Of a stretch of DNA of 64,000 bases, positions 43,071-55,791 are shown piece after piece. Each line of letters opens with the position of its first letter. The stretch's first letter is position 1. The notes under the pieces are model-generated. The model was not told the DNA's origin and made no database searches. It worked only from the letters and a program-made list of their open reading frames with translations. This DNA comes from Pleodorina starrii (taxonomy: Eukaryota > Chlorophyta > Chlorophyceae > Chlamydomonadales > Volvocaceae): contig BRXU01000029.1 in assembly GCA_030267565.1 (NCBI GenBank), forward strand, positions 124,001 through 188,000, read 5' to 3'. Position numbers and translations under genes: made by a program.

Positions 43071-43550
43071 ACATTCCACCTCACACATCGACATATCCAC
43101 GTACGGCATACTATACTGTAAACTACCTACCTCGTTTCCCCTGCACACTACGTAGCTGCATCGGTGTAGGGCATCTGCGGATGGATGCATTGCTGTTGTG
43201 GTTGATTGTTGCCCTGAGGATCACATAATGAAGAAGAAGCAGAGCCAGCAGCAGGCCAGCTGGCCGTGCAGTGCAGTATACCGGCAGTAGAGATGAGCAG
43301 GGCAAAAGGGAAAGCATGCCCAGGCTAGCTAGACAGTGCACGTCACCCAGGCAGGAACGTGATGGCGCAGGCGGCTGGAGACTGAGAAACCAGCAGCAGC
43401 CATGCATGTGGGTAAAAGCGGGGATACTATTGCTTCCACGTTGGTAATGATCCCCGGCGGGCAGCCCAGCCACACAGTTAGGTGCACGAATTATGCTGAC
43501 AGCTGCTAGCTGCGTGTTGCCATAAGTTGCCATGACTCGTTTGACATAAG

Positions 43551-43624
43551 TGCTGACATCCAGATTCGAACTGGAGACCTCCCGCTTACTAAACGGGTGC
43601 TCTATCCAACTGAGCTATGCCAGC
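43551..43624 (-). tRNA. trnT(AGU): tRNA-Thr(AGU), array copy 27, consensus sequence
   Basis: Consensus cloverleaf; short-form unit. Confidence 0.92.
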
Positions 43625-44104
43625 ACATTCCACCTCACACATCGACATATCCACGTACGGCATACTATACTGTAAACTACCTACCTCGTTTCCCCTGCAC
43701 ACTACGTAGCTGCATCGGTGTAGGGCATCTGCGGATGGATGCATTGTTGTTGTGGTTGATTGTTGCCCTGAGGATCACATAATGAAGAAGAAGCAGAGCC
43801 AGCAGCAGGTCAGCTGGCCGTGCAGTGCAGTATACCGGCAGTAGAGATGAGCAGGGCAAAAGGGAAAGCATGCCCAGGCTAGCTAGACAGTGCACGTCAC
43901 CCAGGCAGGAACGTGATGGCGCAGGCGGCTGGAGACTGAGAAACCAGCAGCAGCCATGCATGTGGGTAAAAGCGGGGATATTATTGCTTCCATGTTGGTA
44001 ATGATCCCCGGCGGGCAGCCCAGCCACACAGTTAGGTGCACGAATTATGCTGACAGCTGCTAGCTGCGTGTTGCCATTAGTTGCCATGACTCGTTTGACA
44101 TAAC

Positions 44105-44177
44105 TGCTGACATCCAGTTTGAACTGGAGACCTCCCGCTTACTAAACGGGTGCTCTATCCAACTGAGCTATGCCAGC
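44105..44177 (-). pseudogene. tRNA-Thr copy 28 with one base lost from the T loop
   Basis: The T loop is six bases (TTCAAA) instead of seven, which alters the B box and the conserved T-loop fold. Total length is 73. The spacing to copy 29 drops to 630 bp accordingly. Probably not functional. Confidence 0.75.
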
Positions 44178-44734
44178 ACATTCCACCTCACACATCGACA
44201 TATCCACGTACGGCATACTATACTGTAAACTACCTACCTCGTTTCCCCTGCACACTACGTAGCTGCATCGGTGTAGGGCATCTGCGGATGGATGCATTGC
44301 TGTTGTGGTTGATTGTTGCCCTGAGGATCACATAATGAAGAGCAAGCAGAGCCAGCAGCACGCCAGCTGGCCGTGCAGTGCAGTATACCGGCAGTAGAGA
44401 TGAGCAGGGCAAAAGGGAAAGCATGCCCAGGCTAGCTAGACAGTGCACGTCACCCAGGCAGGAACGTGATGGCGCAGGCGGCTGGAGACTGAGAAACCAG
44501 CAGCAGCCATGCATGTGGGTAAAAGCGGGGATATTATTGCTTCCATGTTGGTAATGATCCCCGGCGGGCAGCCCAGCCACACAGTTATGTGCACGAATTA
44601 TGCTGACAGCTGCTAGCTGCGTGTTTCCATGTCTCTGAGAGTCTGTGACCTTATACTCCACTACGATTACGGTTATGGTATAGAGGATGACGCACTCGCT
44701 TCTACTTGCACTTCTTGGACTCGTTTGACATAAC

Positions 44735-44808
44735 TGCTGACATCCAGATTCGAACTGGAGACCTCCCGCTTACTAAACGGGTGCTCTATCCAACTGAGCT
44801 ATGCCAGC
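44735..44808 (-). tRNA. trnT(AGU): tRNA-Thr(AGU), array copy 29, consensus sequence
   Basis: Consensus cloverleaf; from here to copy 38 every unit is the long form. Confidence 0.92.
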
Positions 44809-45365
44809 ACATTCCACCTCACACATCGACATATCCAGGTACGGCATACTATACTGTAAACTACCTACCTCGTTTCCCCTGCACACTACGTAGCTGCATC
44901 GGTGTAGGGCATCTGCGGATGGATGCATTGCTGTTGTGGTTGATTGTTGCCCTGAGGATCACATGATGAAGAGCAAGCAGAGCCAGCAGCAGGCCAGCTG
45001 GCCGTGCAGTGCAGTATACCGGCAGTAGAGATGAGCAGGGCAAAAGGGAAAGCATGCCCAGGCTAGCTAGACAGTGCACGTCACCCAGGCAGGAACGTGA
45101 TGGCGCAGGCGGCTGGAGGCTGAGAAACCAGCAGCAGCCATGCATGTGGGTAAAAGCGGGGATATTATTGCTTCCATGTTGGTAATGATCCCCGGCGGGC
45201 AGCCCAGCCACACAGTTAGGTGCACGAATTATGCTGACAGCTGCTAGCTGCGTGTTTCCATGTCTCTGAGAGTCCGTGACCTTATACTCCACTGCGATTA
45301 CGGTAATGGTATAGAGGATGACGCACTCGCTTATACATGCACTTCCTGGACTCGTTTAACATATC

Positions 45366-45439
45366 TGCTGACATCCAGATTCGAACTGGAGACCTCCCGC
45401 TTACTAAACGGGTGCTCTATCCAACTGAGCTATGCCAGC
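45366..45439 (-). tRNA. trnT(AGU): tRNA-Thr(AGU), array copy 30, consensus sequence
   Basis: Consensus cloverleaf; first unit of the 1,894-bp higher-order repeat, marked by AGATATG in the 3' flank. Confidence 0.92.
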
Positions 45440-45997
45440 ACATTCCACCTCACACATCGACATATCCACGTACGGCATACTATACTGTAAACTACCTACC
45501 TCGTTTCCCCTGCACACTACGTAGCTGCATCGGTGTAGGGCATCTGCGGATGGATGCATTGCTGTTGTGGTTGATTGTTGCCCTGAGGATGACATAATGA
45601 AGAGCAAGCAGAGCCAGCAGCACGCCAGCTGGCCGTGCAGTGCAGTATACCGGTAGTAGAGATGAGCAGGGCAAAAGGGAAAGCATGCCCAGGCTAGCTA
45701 GACAGTGCACGTCACCCAGGCAGGAACGTGATGGCGCAGGCGGCTGGAGACTGAGAAACCAGCAGCAGCCATGCATGTGGGTAAAAAGCGGGGATACTAT
45801 TGCTTCCACGTTGGTAATGATCCCCGGCGGGCAGCCCAGCCACACAGTTATGTGCACGAATTATGCTGACAGCTGCTAGCTGCGTGTTTCCATGTCTCTG
45901 AGAGTCTGTGACCTTATACTCCACTGCGATTACGGTGATGGTATAGAGGATGACGCACTCGCTTCTACTTGCACTTCCTGGACTCGTTTGACATAAC

Positions 45998-46071
45998 TGC
46001 TGACATCCAGATTCGAACTGGAGACCTCCCGCTTACTAAACGGGTGCTCTATCCAACTGAGCTATGCCAGC
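45998..46071 (-). tRNA. trnT(AGU): tRNA-Thr(AGU), array copy 31, consensus sequence
   Basis: Consensus cloverleaf; second unit of the first 1,894-bp block. Confidence 0.92.
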
Positions 46072-46628
46072 ACATTCCACCTCACACATCGACATATCCA
46101 CGTACGGCATACTATACTGTAAACTACCTACCTCGTTTCCCCTGCACACTACGTAGCTGCATCGGTGTAGGGCATCTGCGGATGGATGCATTGCTGTTGT
46201 GGTTGATTGTTGCCCTGAGGATGACATAATGAAGAGCAAGCAGAGCCAGCAGCACGCCAGCTGGCCGTGCAGTGCAGTATACCGGTAGTAGAGATGAGCA
46301 GGGCAAAAGGGAAAGCATGCCCAGGCTAGCTAGACAGTGCACGTCACCCAGGCAGGAACGTGATGGCGCAGGCGGCTGGAGGCTGAGAAACCAGCAGCAG
46401 CCATGCATGTGGGTAAAAGCGGGGATATTATTGCTTCCATGTTGGTAATGATCCCCGGCGGGCAGCCCAGCCACACAGTTAGGTGCACGAATTATGCTGA
46501 CAGCTGCTAGCTGCGTGTTTCCATGTCTCTTAGAGTCCGTGACCTTATACTCCACTACGATTACGGTGATGGTATAGAGGATGACACAATTGTTTATACT
46601 TGCGCTTCCTGGACTCGTTTGACATAAC

Positions 46629-46702
46629 TGCTGACATCCAGATTCGAACTGGAGACCTCCCGCTTACTAAACGGGTGCTCTATCCAACTGAGCTATGCCA
46701 GC
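46629..46702 (-). tRNA. trnT(AGU): tRNA-Thr(AGU), array copy 32, consensus sequence
   Basis: Consensus cloverleaf; third unit of the first 1,894-bp block. Confidence 0.92.
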
Positions 46703-47259
46703 ACATTCCACCTCACACATCGACATATCCACGTACGGCATACTATACTGTAAACTACCTACCTCGTTTCCCCTGCACACTACGTAGCTGCATCGGTGTA
46801 GGGCATCTGCGGATGGATGCATTGCTGTTGTGGTTGATTGTTGCCCTGAGGATCACATAATGAAGAAGAAGCAGAGCCAGCAGCAGGCCAGCTGGCCATG
46901 CAGTGCAGTATACCGGCAGTAGAGATGAGCCGGGCAAAAGGGAAAGCATGCCCAGGCTAGCTAGACAGTGCACGTCACCCAGGCAGGAACGTGATGGCGC
47001 AGGCGGCTGGAGACTGAGAAACCAGCAGCAGCCATGCATGTGGGTAAAAGCGGGGATACTATTGCTTCCACGTTGGTAATGATCCCCGGCGGGCAGCCCA
47101 GCCACACAGTTAGGTGCACGAATTATGCTGACAGCTGCTAGCTGCGTGTTTCCATGTCTCTGAGAGTCCGTGACCTTATACTCCACTGCGATTACGGTAA
47201 TGGTATAGAGGATGACGCACTCGCTTATACATGCACTTCCTGGACTCGTTTAACATATC

Positions 47260-47333
47260 TGCTGACATCCAGATTCGAACTGGAGACCTCCCGCTTACTA
47301 AACGGGTGCTCTATCCAACTGAGCTATGCCAGC
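47260..47333 (-). tRNA. trnT(AGU): tRNA-Thr(AGU), array copy 33, consensus sequence
   Basis: Consensus cloverleaf; first unit of the second 1,894-bp block. Confidence 0.92.
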
Positions 47334-47891
47334 ACATTCCACCTCACACATCGACATATCCACGTACGGCATACTATACTGTAAACTACCTACCTCGTTT
47401 CCCCTGCACACTACGTAGCTGCATCGGTGTAGGGCATCTGCGGATGGATGCATTGCTGTTGTGGTTGATTGTTGCCCTGAGGATGACATAATGAAGAGCA
47501 AGCAGAGCCAGCAGCACGCCAGCTGGCCGTGCAGTGCAGTATACCGGTAGTAGAGATGAGCAGGGCAAAAGGGAAAGCATGCCCAGGCTAGCTAGACAGT
47601 GCACGTCACCCAGGCAGGAACGTGATGGCGCAGGCGGCTGGAGACTGAGAAACCAGCAGCAGCCATGCATGTGGGTAAAAAGCGGGGATACTATTGCTTC
47701 CACGTTGGTAATGATCCCCGGCGGGCAGCCCAGCCACACAGTTATGTGCACGAATTATGCTGACAGCTGCTAGCTGCGTGTTTCCATGTCTCTGAGAGTC
47801 TGTGACCTTATACTCCACTGCGATTACGGTGATGGTATAGAGGATGACGCACTCGCTTCTACTTGCACTTCCTGGACTCGTTTGACATAAC

Positions 47892-47965
47892 TGCTGACAT
47901 CCAGATTCGAACTGGAGACCTCCCGCTTACTAAACGGGTGCTCTATCCAACTGAGCTATGCCAGC
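47892..47965 (-). tRNA. trnT(AGU): tRNA-Thr(AGU), array copy 34, consensus sequence
   Basis: Consensus cloverleaf; second unit of the second 1,894-bp block. Confidence 0.92.
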
Positions 47966-48522
47966 ACATTCCACCTCACACATCGACATATCCACGTACG
48001 GCATACTATACTGTAAACTACCTACCTCGTTTCCCCTGCACACTACGTAGCTGCATCGGTGTAGGGCATCTGCGGATGGATGCATTGCTGTTGTGGTTGA
48101 TTGTTGCCCTGAGGATGACATAATGAAGAGCAAGCAGAGCCAGCAGCACGCCAGCTGGCCGTGCAGTGCAGTATACCGGTAGTAGAGATGAGCAGGGCAA
48201 AAGGGAAAGCATGCCCAGGCTAGCTAGACAGTGCACGTCACCCAGGCAGGAACGTGATGGCGCAGGCGGCTGGAGGCTGAGAAACCAGCAGCAGCCATGC
48301 ATGTGGGTAAAAGCGGGGATATTATTGCTTCCATGTTGGTAATGATCCCCGGCGGGCAGCCCAGCCACACAGTTAGGTGCACGAATTATGCTGACAGCTG
48401 CTAGCTGCGTGTTTCCATGTCTCTTAGAGTCCGTGACCTTATACTCCACTACGATTACGGTGATGGTATAGAGGATGACACAATTGTTTATACTTGCGCT
48501 TCCTGGACTCGTTTGTCATAAC

Positions 48523-48596
48523 TGCTGACATCCAGATTCGAACTGGAGACCTCCCGCTTACTAAACGGGTGCTCTATCCAACTGAGCTATGCCAGC
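48523..48596 (-). tRNA. trnT(AGU): tRNA-Thr(AGU), array copy 35, consensus sequence
   Basis: Consensus cloverleaf. The 3' flank has one private change (GTTATGACAAACG), absent from its counterparts copies 32 and 38. Confidence 0.92.
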
Positions 48597-49153
48597 ACAT
48601 TCCACCTCACACATCGACATATCCACGTACGGCATACTATACTGTAAACTACCTACCTCGTTTCCCCTGCACACTACGTAGCTGCATCGGTGTAGGGCAT
48701 CTGCGGATGGATGCATTGCTGTTGTGGTTGATTGTTGCCCTGAGGATCACATAATGAAGAAGAAGCAGAGCCAGCAGCAGGCCAGCTGGCCATGCAGTGC
48801 AGTATACCGGCAGTAGAGATGAGCCGGGCAAAAGGGAAAGCATGCCCAGGCTAGCTAGACAGTGCACGTCACCCAGGCAGGAACGTGATGGCGCAGGCGG
48901 CTGGAGACTGAGAAACCAGCAGCAGCCATGCATGTGGGTAAAAGCGGGGATACTATTGCTTCCACGTTGGTAATGATCCCCGGCGGGCAGCCCAGCCACA
49001 CAGTTAGGTGCACGAATTATGCTGACAGCTGCTAGCTGCGTGTTTCCATGTCTCTGAGAGTCCGTGACCTTATACTCCACTGCGATTACGGTAATGGTAT
49101 AGAGGATGACGCACTCGCTTATACATGCACTTCCTGGACTCGTTTAACATATC

Positions 49154-49227
49154 TGCTGACATCCAGATTCGAACTGGAGACCTCCCGCTTACTAAACGGG
49201 TGCTCTATCCAACTGAGCTATGCCAGC
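49154..49227 (-). tRNA. trnT(AGU): tRNA-Thr(AGU), array copy 36, consensus sequence
   Basis: Consensus cloverleaf; first unit of the third 1,894-bp block. Confidence 0.92.
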
Positions 49228-49785
49228 ACATTCCACCTCACACATCGACATATCCACGTACGGCATACTATACTGTAAACTACCTACCTCGTTTCCCCTG
49301 CACACTACGTAGCTGCATCGGTGTAGGGCATCTGCGGATGGATGCATTGCTGTTGTGGTTGATTGTTGCCCTGAGGATGACATAATGAAGAGCAAGCAGA
49401 GCCAGCAGCACGCCAGCTGGCCGTGCAGTGCAGTATACCGGTAGTAGAGATGAGCAGGGCAAAAGGGAAAGCATGCCCAGGCTAGCTAGACAGTGCACGT
49501 CACCCAGGCAGGAACGTGATGGCGCAGGCGGCTGGAGACTGAGAAACCAGCAGCAGCCATGCATGTGGGTAAAAAGCGGGGATACTATTGCTTCCACGTT
49601 GGTAATGATCCCCGGCGGGCAGCCCAGCCACACAGTTATGTGCACGAATTATGCTGACAGCTGCTAGCTGCGTGTTTCCATGTCTCTGAGAGTCTGTGAC
49701 CTTATACTCCACTGCGATTACGGTGATGGTATAGAGGATGACGCACTCGCTTCTACTTGCACTTCCTGGACTCGTTTGACATAAC

Positions 49786-49859
49786 TGCTGACATCCAGAT
49801 TCGAACTGGAGACCTCCCGCTTACTAAACGGGTGCTCTATCCAACTGAGCTATGCCAGC
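49786..49859 (-). tRNA. trnT(AGU): tRNA-Thr(AGU), array copy 37, consensus sequence
   Basis: Consensus cloverleaf; second unit of the third 1,894-bp block. Confidence 0.92.
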
Positions 49860-50416
49860 ACATTCCACCTCACACATCGACATATCCACGTACGGCATAC
49901 TATACTGTAAACTACCTACCTCGTTTCCCCTGCACACTACGTAGCTGCATCGGTGTAGGGCATCTGCGGATGGATGCATTGCTGTTGTGGTTGATTGTTG
50001 CCCTGAGGATGACATAATGAAGAGCAAGCAGAGCCAGCAGCACGCCAGCTGGCCGTGCAGTGCAGTATACCGGTAGTAGAGATGAGCAGGGCAAAAGGGA
50101 AAGCATGCCCAGGCTAGCTAGACAGTGCACGTCACCCAGGCAGGAACGTGATGGCGCAGGCGGCTGGAGGCTGAGAAACCAGCAGCAGCCATGCATGTGG
50201 GTAAAAGCGGGGATATTATTGCTTCCATGTTGGTAATGATCCCCGGCGGGCAGCCCAGCCACACAGTTAGGTGCACGAATTATGCTGACAGCTGCTAGCT
50301 GCGTGTTTCCATGTCTCTTAGAGTCCGTGACCTTATACTCCATTACGATTACGGTGATGGTATAGAGGATGACACAATTGTTTATACTTGCGCTTCCTGG
50401 ACTCGTTTGACATAAC

Positions 50417-50490
50417 TGCTGACATCCAGATTCGAACTGGAGACCTCCCGCTTACTAAACGGGTGCTCTATCCAACTGAGCTATGCCAGC
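50417..50490 (-). tRNA. trnT(AGU): tRNA-Thr(AGU), array copy 38, consensus sequence
   Basis: Consensus cloverleaf; last unit of the third 1,894-bp block, followed by a run of short-form units. Confidence 0.92.
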
Positions 50491-50970
50491 ACATTCCACC
50501 TCACACATCGACATATCCACGTACGGCATACTATACTGTAAACTACCTACCTCGTTTCCCCTGCACACTACGTAGCTGCATCGGTGTAGGGCATCTGCGG
50601 ATGGATGCATTGCTGTTGTGGTTGATTGTTGCCCTGAGGATCACATAATGAAGAAGAAGCAGAGCCAGCAGCAGGCCAGCTGGCCATGCAGTGCAGTATA
50701 CCGGCAGTAGAGATGAGCCGGGCAAAAGGGAAAGCATGCCCAGGCTAGCTAGACAGTGCACGTCACCCAGGCAGGAACGTGATGGCGCAGGCGGCTGGAG
50801 ACTGAGAAACCAGCAGCAGCCATGCATGTGGGTAAAAGCGGGGATATTATTGCTTCCATGTTGGTAATGATCCCCGGCGGGCAGCCCAGCCACACAGTTA
50901 GGTGCACGAATTATGCTGACAGCTGCTAGCTGCGTGTTGCCATTAGTTGCCATGACTCGTTTGACATAAC

Positions 50971-51044
50971 TGCTGACATCCAGATTCGAACTGGAGACCT
51001 CCCGCTTACTAAACGGGTGCTCTATCCAACTGAGCTATGCCAGC
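50971..51044 (-). tRNA. trnT(AGU): tRNA-Thr(AGU), array copy 39, consensus sequence
   Basis: Consensus cloverleaf; short-form unit, first member of the 1,108-bp pair. Confidence 0.92.
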
Positions 51045-51524
51045 ACATTCCACCTCACACATCGACATATCCACGTACGGCATACTATACTGTAAACTAC
51101 CTACCTCGTTTCCCCTGCACACTACGTAGCTGCATCGGTGTAGGGCATCTGCGGATGGATGCATTGCTGTTGTGGTTGATTGTTGCCCTGAGGATCACAT
51201 AATGAAGAAGAAGCAGAGCCAGCAGCAGGTCAGCTGGCCATGCAGTGCAGTATACCGGCAGTAGAGATGAGCAGGGCAAAAGGGAAAGCATGCCCAGGCT
51301 AGCTAGACAGTGCACGTCACCCAGGCAGGAACGTGATGGCGCAGGCGGCTGGAGACTGAGAAACCAGCAGCAGCCATGCATGTGGGTAAAAGCGGGGATA
51401 TTATTGCTTCCATGTTGGTAATGATCCCCGGCGGGCAGCCCAGCCACACAGTTAGGTGCACGAATTATGCTGACAGCTGCTAGCTGCGTGTTGCCATAAG
51501 TTGCCATGACTCGTTTGACATAAC

Positions 51525-51598
51525 TGCTGACATCCAGATTCGAACTGGAGATCTCCCGCTTACTAAACGGGTGCTCTATCCAACTGAGCTATGCCAGC
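51525..51598 (-). tRNA. trnT(AGU): tRNA-Thr(AGU) copy 40, variable-loop variant
   Basis: One G to A change in the variable loop (AGATC); all stems, boxes and anticodon intact. Copies 51 and 54 share this base. Confidence 0.88.
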
Positions 51599-52078
51599 AC
51601 ATTCCACCTCACACATCGACATATCCACGTACGGCATACTATACTGTAAACTACCTACCTCGTTTCCCCTGCACACTACGTAGCTGCATCGGTGTAGGGC
51701 ATCTGCGGATGGATGCATTGCTGTTGTGGTTGATTGTTGCCCTGAGGATCACATAATGAAGAAGAAGCAGAGCCAGCAGCAGGCCAGCTGGCCATGCAGT
51801 GCAGTATACCGGCAGTAGAGATGAGCCGGGCAAAAGGGAAAGCATGCCCAGGCTAGCTAGACAGTGCACGTCACCCAGGCAGGAACGTGATGGCGCAGGC
51901 GGCTGGAGACTGAGAAACCAGCAGCAGCCATGCATGTGGGTAAAAGCGGGGATATTATTGCTTCCATGTTGGTAATGATCCCCGGCGGGCAGCCCAGCCA
52001 CACAGTTAGGTGCACGAATTATGCTGACAGCTGCTAGCTGCGTGTTGCCATTAGTTGCCATGACTCGTTTGACATAAC

Positions 52079-52152
52079 TGCTGACATCCAGATTCGAACT
52101 GGAGACCTCCCGCTTACTAAACGGGTGCTCTATCCAACTGAGCTATGCCAGC
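52079..52152 (-). tRNA. trnT(AGU): tRNA-Thr(AGU), array copy 41, consensus sequence
   Basis: Consensus cloverleaf; repeats copy 39 at 1,108 bp. Confidence 0.92.
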
Positions 52153-52632
52153 ACATTCCACCTCACACATCGACATATCCACGTACGGCATACTATACTG
52201 TAAACTACCTACCTCGTTTCCCCTGCACACTACGTAGCTGCATCGGTGTAGGGCATCTGCGGATGGATGCATTGCTGTTGTGGTTGATTGTTGCCCTGAG
52301 GATCACATAATGAAGAAGAAGCAGAGCCAGCAGCAGGTCAGCTGGCCATGCAGTGCAGTATACCGGCAGTAGAGATGAGCAGGGCAAAAGGGAAAGCATG
52401 CCCAGGCTAGCTAGACAGTGCACGTCACCCAGGCAGGAACGTGATGGCGCAGGCGGCTGGAGACTGAGAAACCAGCAGCAGCCATGCATGTGGGTAAAAG
52501 CGGGGATATTATTGCTTCCATGTTGGTAATGATCCCCGGCGGGCAGCCCAGCCACACAGTTAGGTGCACGAATTATGCTGACAGCTGCTAGCTGCGTGTT
52601 GCCATAAGTTGCCATGACTCGTTTGACATAAG

Positions 52633-52706
52633 TGCTGACATCCAGATTCGAACTGGAGACCTCCCGCTTACTAAACGGGTGCTCTATCCAACTGAGCTAT
52701 GCCAGC
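52633..52706 (-). tRNA. trnT(AGU): tRNA-Thr(AGU), array copy 42, consensus sequence
   Basis: Consensus cloverleaf; counterpart of copy 40 without its variable-loop change. Last short-form unit; all units to its right are long-form. Confidence 0.92.
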
Positions 52707-53263
52707 ACATTCCACCTCACACATCGACATATCCACGTACGGCATACTATACTGTAAACTACCTACCTCGTTTCCCCTGCACACTACGTAGCTGCATCGG
52801 TGTAGGGCATCTGCGGATGGATGCATTGCTGTTGTGGTTGATTGTTGCCCTGAGGATCACATAATGAAGAAGAAGCAGAGCCAGCAGCACGCCAGCTGGC
52901 CGTGCAGTGCAGTATACCGGCAGTAGAGATGAGCAGGGCAAAAGGGAAAGCATGCCCAGGCTAGCTAGACAGTGCACGTCACCCAGGCAGGAACGTGATG
53001 GCGCAGGCGGCTGGAGACTGAGAAACCAGCAGCAGCCATGCATGTGGGTAAAAGCGGGGATATTATTGCTTCCATGTTGGTAATGATCCCCGGCGGGCAG
53101 CCCAGCCACACAGTTAGGTGCACGAATTATGCTGACAGCTGCTAGCTGCGTGTTTCCATGTCTCTGAGAGTCTGTGACCTTATACTCCACTGCGATTACG
53201 GTGATGGTATAGAGGATGACGCACTCGCTTATACTTGCACTTCCTGGACTCGTTTGATATAAC

Positions 53264-53337
53264 TGCTGACATCCAGATTCGAACTGGAGACCTCCCGCTT
53301 ACTAAACGGGTGCTCTATCCAACTGAGCTATGCCAGC
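53264..53337 (-). tRNA. trnT(AGU): tRNA-Thr(AGU), array copy 43, consensus sequence
   Basis: Consensus cloverleaf; long-form unit with GTTATATC in the 3' flank. Confidence 0.92.
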
Positions 53338-53894
53338 ACATTCCACCTCACACATCGACATATCCACGTACGGCATACTATACTGTAAACTACCTACCTC
53401 GTTTCCCCTGCACACTACGTAGCTGCATCGGTGTAGGGCATCTGCGGATGGATGCATTGCTGTTGTGGTTGATTGTTGCCCTGAGGATCACATGATGAAG
53501 AGCAAGCAGAGCCAGCAGCAGGCCAGCTGGCCGTGCAGTGCAGTATACCGGTAGTAGAGATGAGCAGGGCAAAAGGGAAAGCATGCCCAGGCTAGCTAGA
53601 CAGTGCACGTCACCCAGGCAGGAACGTGATGGCGCAGGCGGCTGGAGGCTGAGAAACCAGCAGCAGCCATGCATGTGGGTAAAAGCGGGGATATTATTGC
53701 TTCCATGTTGGTAATGATCCCCGGCGGGCAGCCCAGCCACACAGTTAGGTGCACGAATTATGCTGACAGCTGCTAGCTGCGTGTTTCCATGTCTCTTAGA
53801 GTCCGTGACCTTATACTCCACTACGATTACGGTTATGGTATAGAGGATGACGCACTCGCTTCTACTTGCACTTCCTGGACTCGTTTAACATATC

Positions 53895-53967
53895 TGCTGA
53901 CATCCAGATTCGAACTGGAGACCTCCCGTTACTAAACGGGTGCTCTATCCAACTGAGCTATGCCAGC
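53895..53967 (-). pseudogene. tRNA-Thr copy 44 with one base lost from the anticodon arm
   Basis: The 3' anticodon-stem strand is CGGG instead of GCGGG, so only four pairs remain around an enlarged loop. Total length is 73. Probably not functional. Confidence 0.75.
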
Positions 53968-54524
53968 ACATTTCACCTCACACATCGACATATCCAGGTA
54001 CGGCATACTATACTGTAAACTACCTACCTCGTTTCCCCTGCACACTACGTAGCTGCATCGGTGTAGGGCATCTGCGGATGGATGCATTGCTGTTGTGGTT
54101 GATTGTTGCCCTGAGGATCACATGATGAAGAGCAAGCAGAGCCAGCAGCAGGCCAGCTGGCCGTGCAGTGCAGTATACCGGCAGTAGAGATGAGCAGGGC
54201 AAAAGGGAAAGCATGCCCAGGCTAGCTAGACAGTGCACGTCACCCAGGCAGGAACGTGATGGCGCAGGCGGCTGGAGGCTGAGAAACCAGCAGCAGCCAT
54301 GCATGTGGGTAAAAGCGGGGATACTATTGCTTCCACGTTGGTAATGATCCCCGGCGGGCAGCCCAGCCACACAGTTAGGTGCACGAATTATGCTGACAGC
54401 TGCTAGCTGCGTGTTTCCATGTCTATTAGAGTCCGTGACCTTATACTCCACTGCGATTACGGTGATGGTATAGAGGATGACGCACTCGCTTCTACTTGCA
54501 CTTCCTGGACTCGTTTGACATAAC

Positions 54525-54598
54525 TGCTGACATCCAGATTCGAACTGGGAACCTCCCGCTTACTAAACGGGTGCTCTATCCAACTGAGCTATGCCAGC
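54525..54598 (-). tRNA. tRNA-Thr(AGU) copy 45, T-stem end variant
   Basis: Position 49 is C (C-A mismatch at the T-stem base) with an adjacent variable-loop change; the rest is consensus. Confidence 0.8.
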
Positions 54599-55156
54599 AC
54601 ATTCCACCTCACACATCGACATATCCACGTACGGCATACTATACTGTAAACTACCTACCTCGTTTCCCCTGCACACTACGTAGCTGCATCGGTGTAGGGC
54701 ATCTGCGGATGGATGCATTGCTGTTGTGGTTGATTGTTGCCCTGAGGATGACATAATGAAGAGCAAGCAGAGCCAGCAGCACGCCAGCTGGCCGTGCAGT
54801 GCAGTATACCGGTAGTAGAGATGAGCAGGGCAAAAGGGAAAGCATGCCCAGGCTAGCTAGACAGTGCACGTCACCCAGGCAGGAACGTGATGGCGCAGGC
54901 GGCTGGAGACTGAGAAACCAGCAGCAGCCATGCATGTGGGTAAAAAGCGGGGATACTATTGCTTCCACGTTGGTAATGATCCCCGGCGGGCAGCCCAGCC
55001 ACACAGTTATGTGCACGAATTATGCTGACAGCTGCTAGCTGCGTGTTTCCATGTCTCTGAGAGTCTGTGACCTTATACTCCACTGCGATTACGGTGATGG
55101 TATAGAGGATGACGCACTCGCTTCTACTTGCACTTCCTGGACTCGTTTGACATAAC

Positions 55157-55230
55157 TGCTGACATCCAGATTCGAACTGGAGACCTCCCGCTTACTAAAC
55201 GGGTGCTCTATCCAACTGAGCTATGCCAGC
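55157..55230 (-). tRNA. trnT(AGU): tRNA-Thr(AGU), array copy 46, consensus sequence
   Basis: Consensus cloverleaf; 635 bp to copy 47 because of an extra TATA in GTTTATATATACTTGCG. Confidence 0.92.
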
Positions 55231-55791
55231 ACATTCCACCTCACACATCGACATATCCACGTACGGCATACTATACTGTAAACTACCTACCTCGTTTCCC
55301 CTGCACACTACGTAGCTGCATCGGTGTAGGGCATCTGCGGATGGATGCATTGCTGTTGTGGTTGATTGTTGCCCTGAGGATGACATAATGAAGAGCAAGC
55401 AGAGCCAGCAGCACGCCAGCTGGCCGTGCAGTGCAGTATACCGGTAGTAGAGATGAGCAGGGCAAAAGGGAAAGCATGCCCAGGCTAGCTAGACAGTGCA
55501 CGTCACCCAGGCAGGAACGTGATGGCGCAGGCGGCTGGAGGCTGAGAAACCAGCAGCAGCCATGCATGTGGGTAAAAGCGGGGATACTATTGCTTCCACG
55601 TTGGTAATGATCCCCGGCGGGCAGCCCAGCCACACAGTTAGGTGCACGAATTATGCTGACAGCTGCTAGCTGCGTGTTTCCATGTCTCTTAGAGTCCGTG
55701 ACCTTATACTCCACTACGATTACGGTGATGGTATAGAGGATGACACAATTGTTTATATATACTTGCGCTTCCTGGACTCGTTTGACATAAC

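Larger units (their letters stand above)
39841..43470 (-). repeat. Higher-order repeat, about 1,816 bp x 2
   Basis: The blocks starting near 39841 and 41657 carry the same order of three units (tRNA starts 39996, 40550, 41181 and 41812, 42366, 42997), offset by 1,816 bp. Both third units carry the same T-loop variant. It overlaps the 2,370-bp repeat to its left, so it arose by a separate, probably later, event. Confidence 0.75.
45150..50800 (-). repeat. Higher-order repeat, about 1,894 bp x 3
   Basis: Three blocks of three long-form units (tRNA starts 45366/45998/46629, 47260/47892/48523, 49154/49786/50417) repeat with a period of 1,894 bp and are almost identical. Recurring private variants include TTTAACATATCTGC before the first tRNA of each block. 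This looks like the most recent expansion in the array. Confidence 0.85.
50820..52900 (-). repeat. Higher-order repeat, about 1,108 bp x 2
   Basis: Two short-form units (554 + 554 bp; tRNA starts 50971/51525 and 52079/52633) repeat as a pair. First members read GCCATTAGTTGCC upstream of the tRNA 3' flank, and second members read GCCATAAGTTGCC. Confidence 0.7.
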
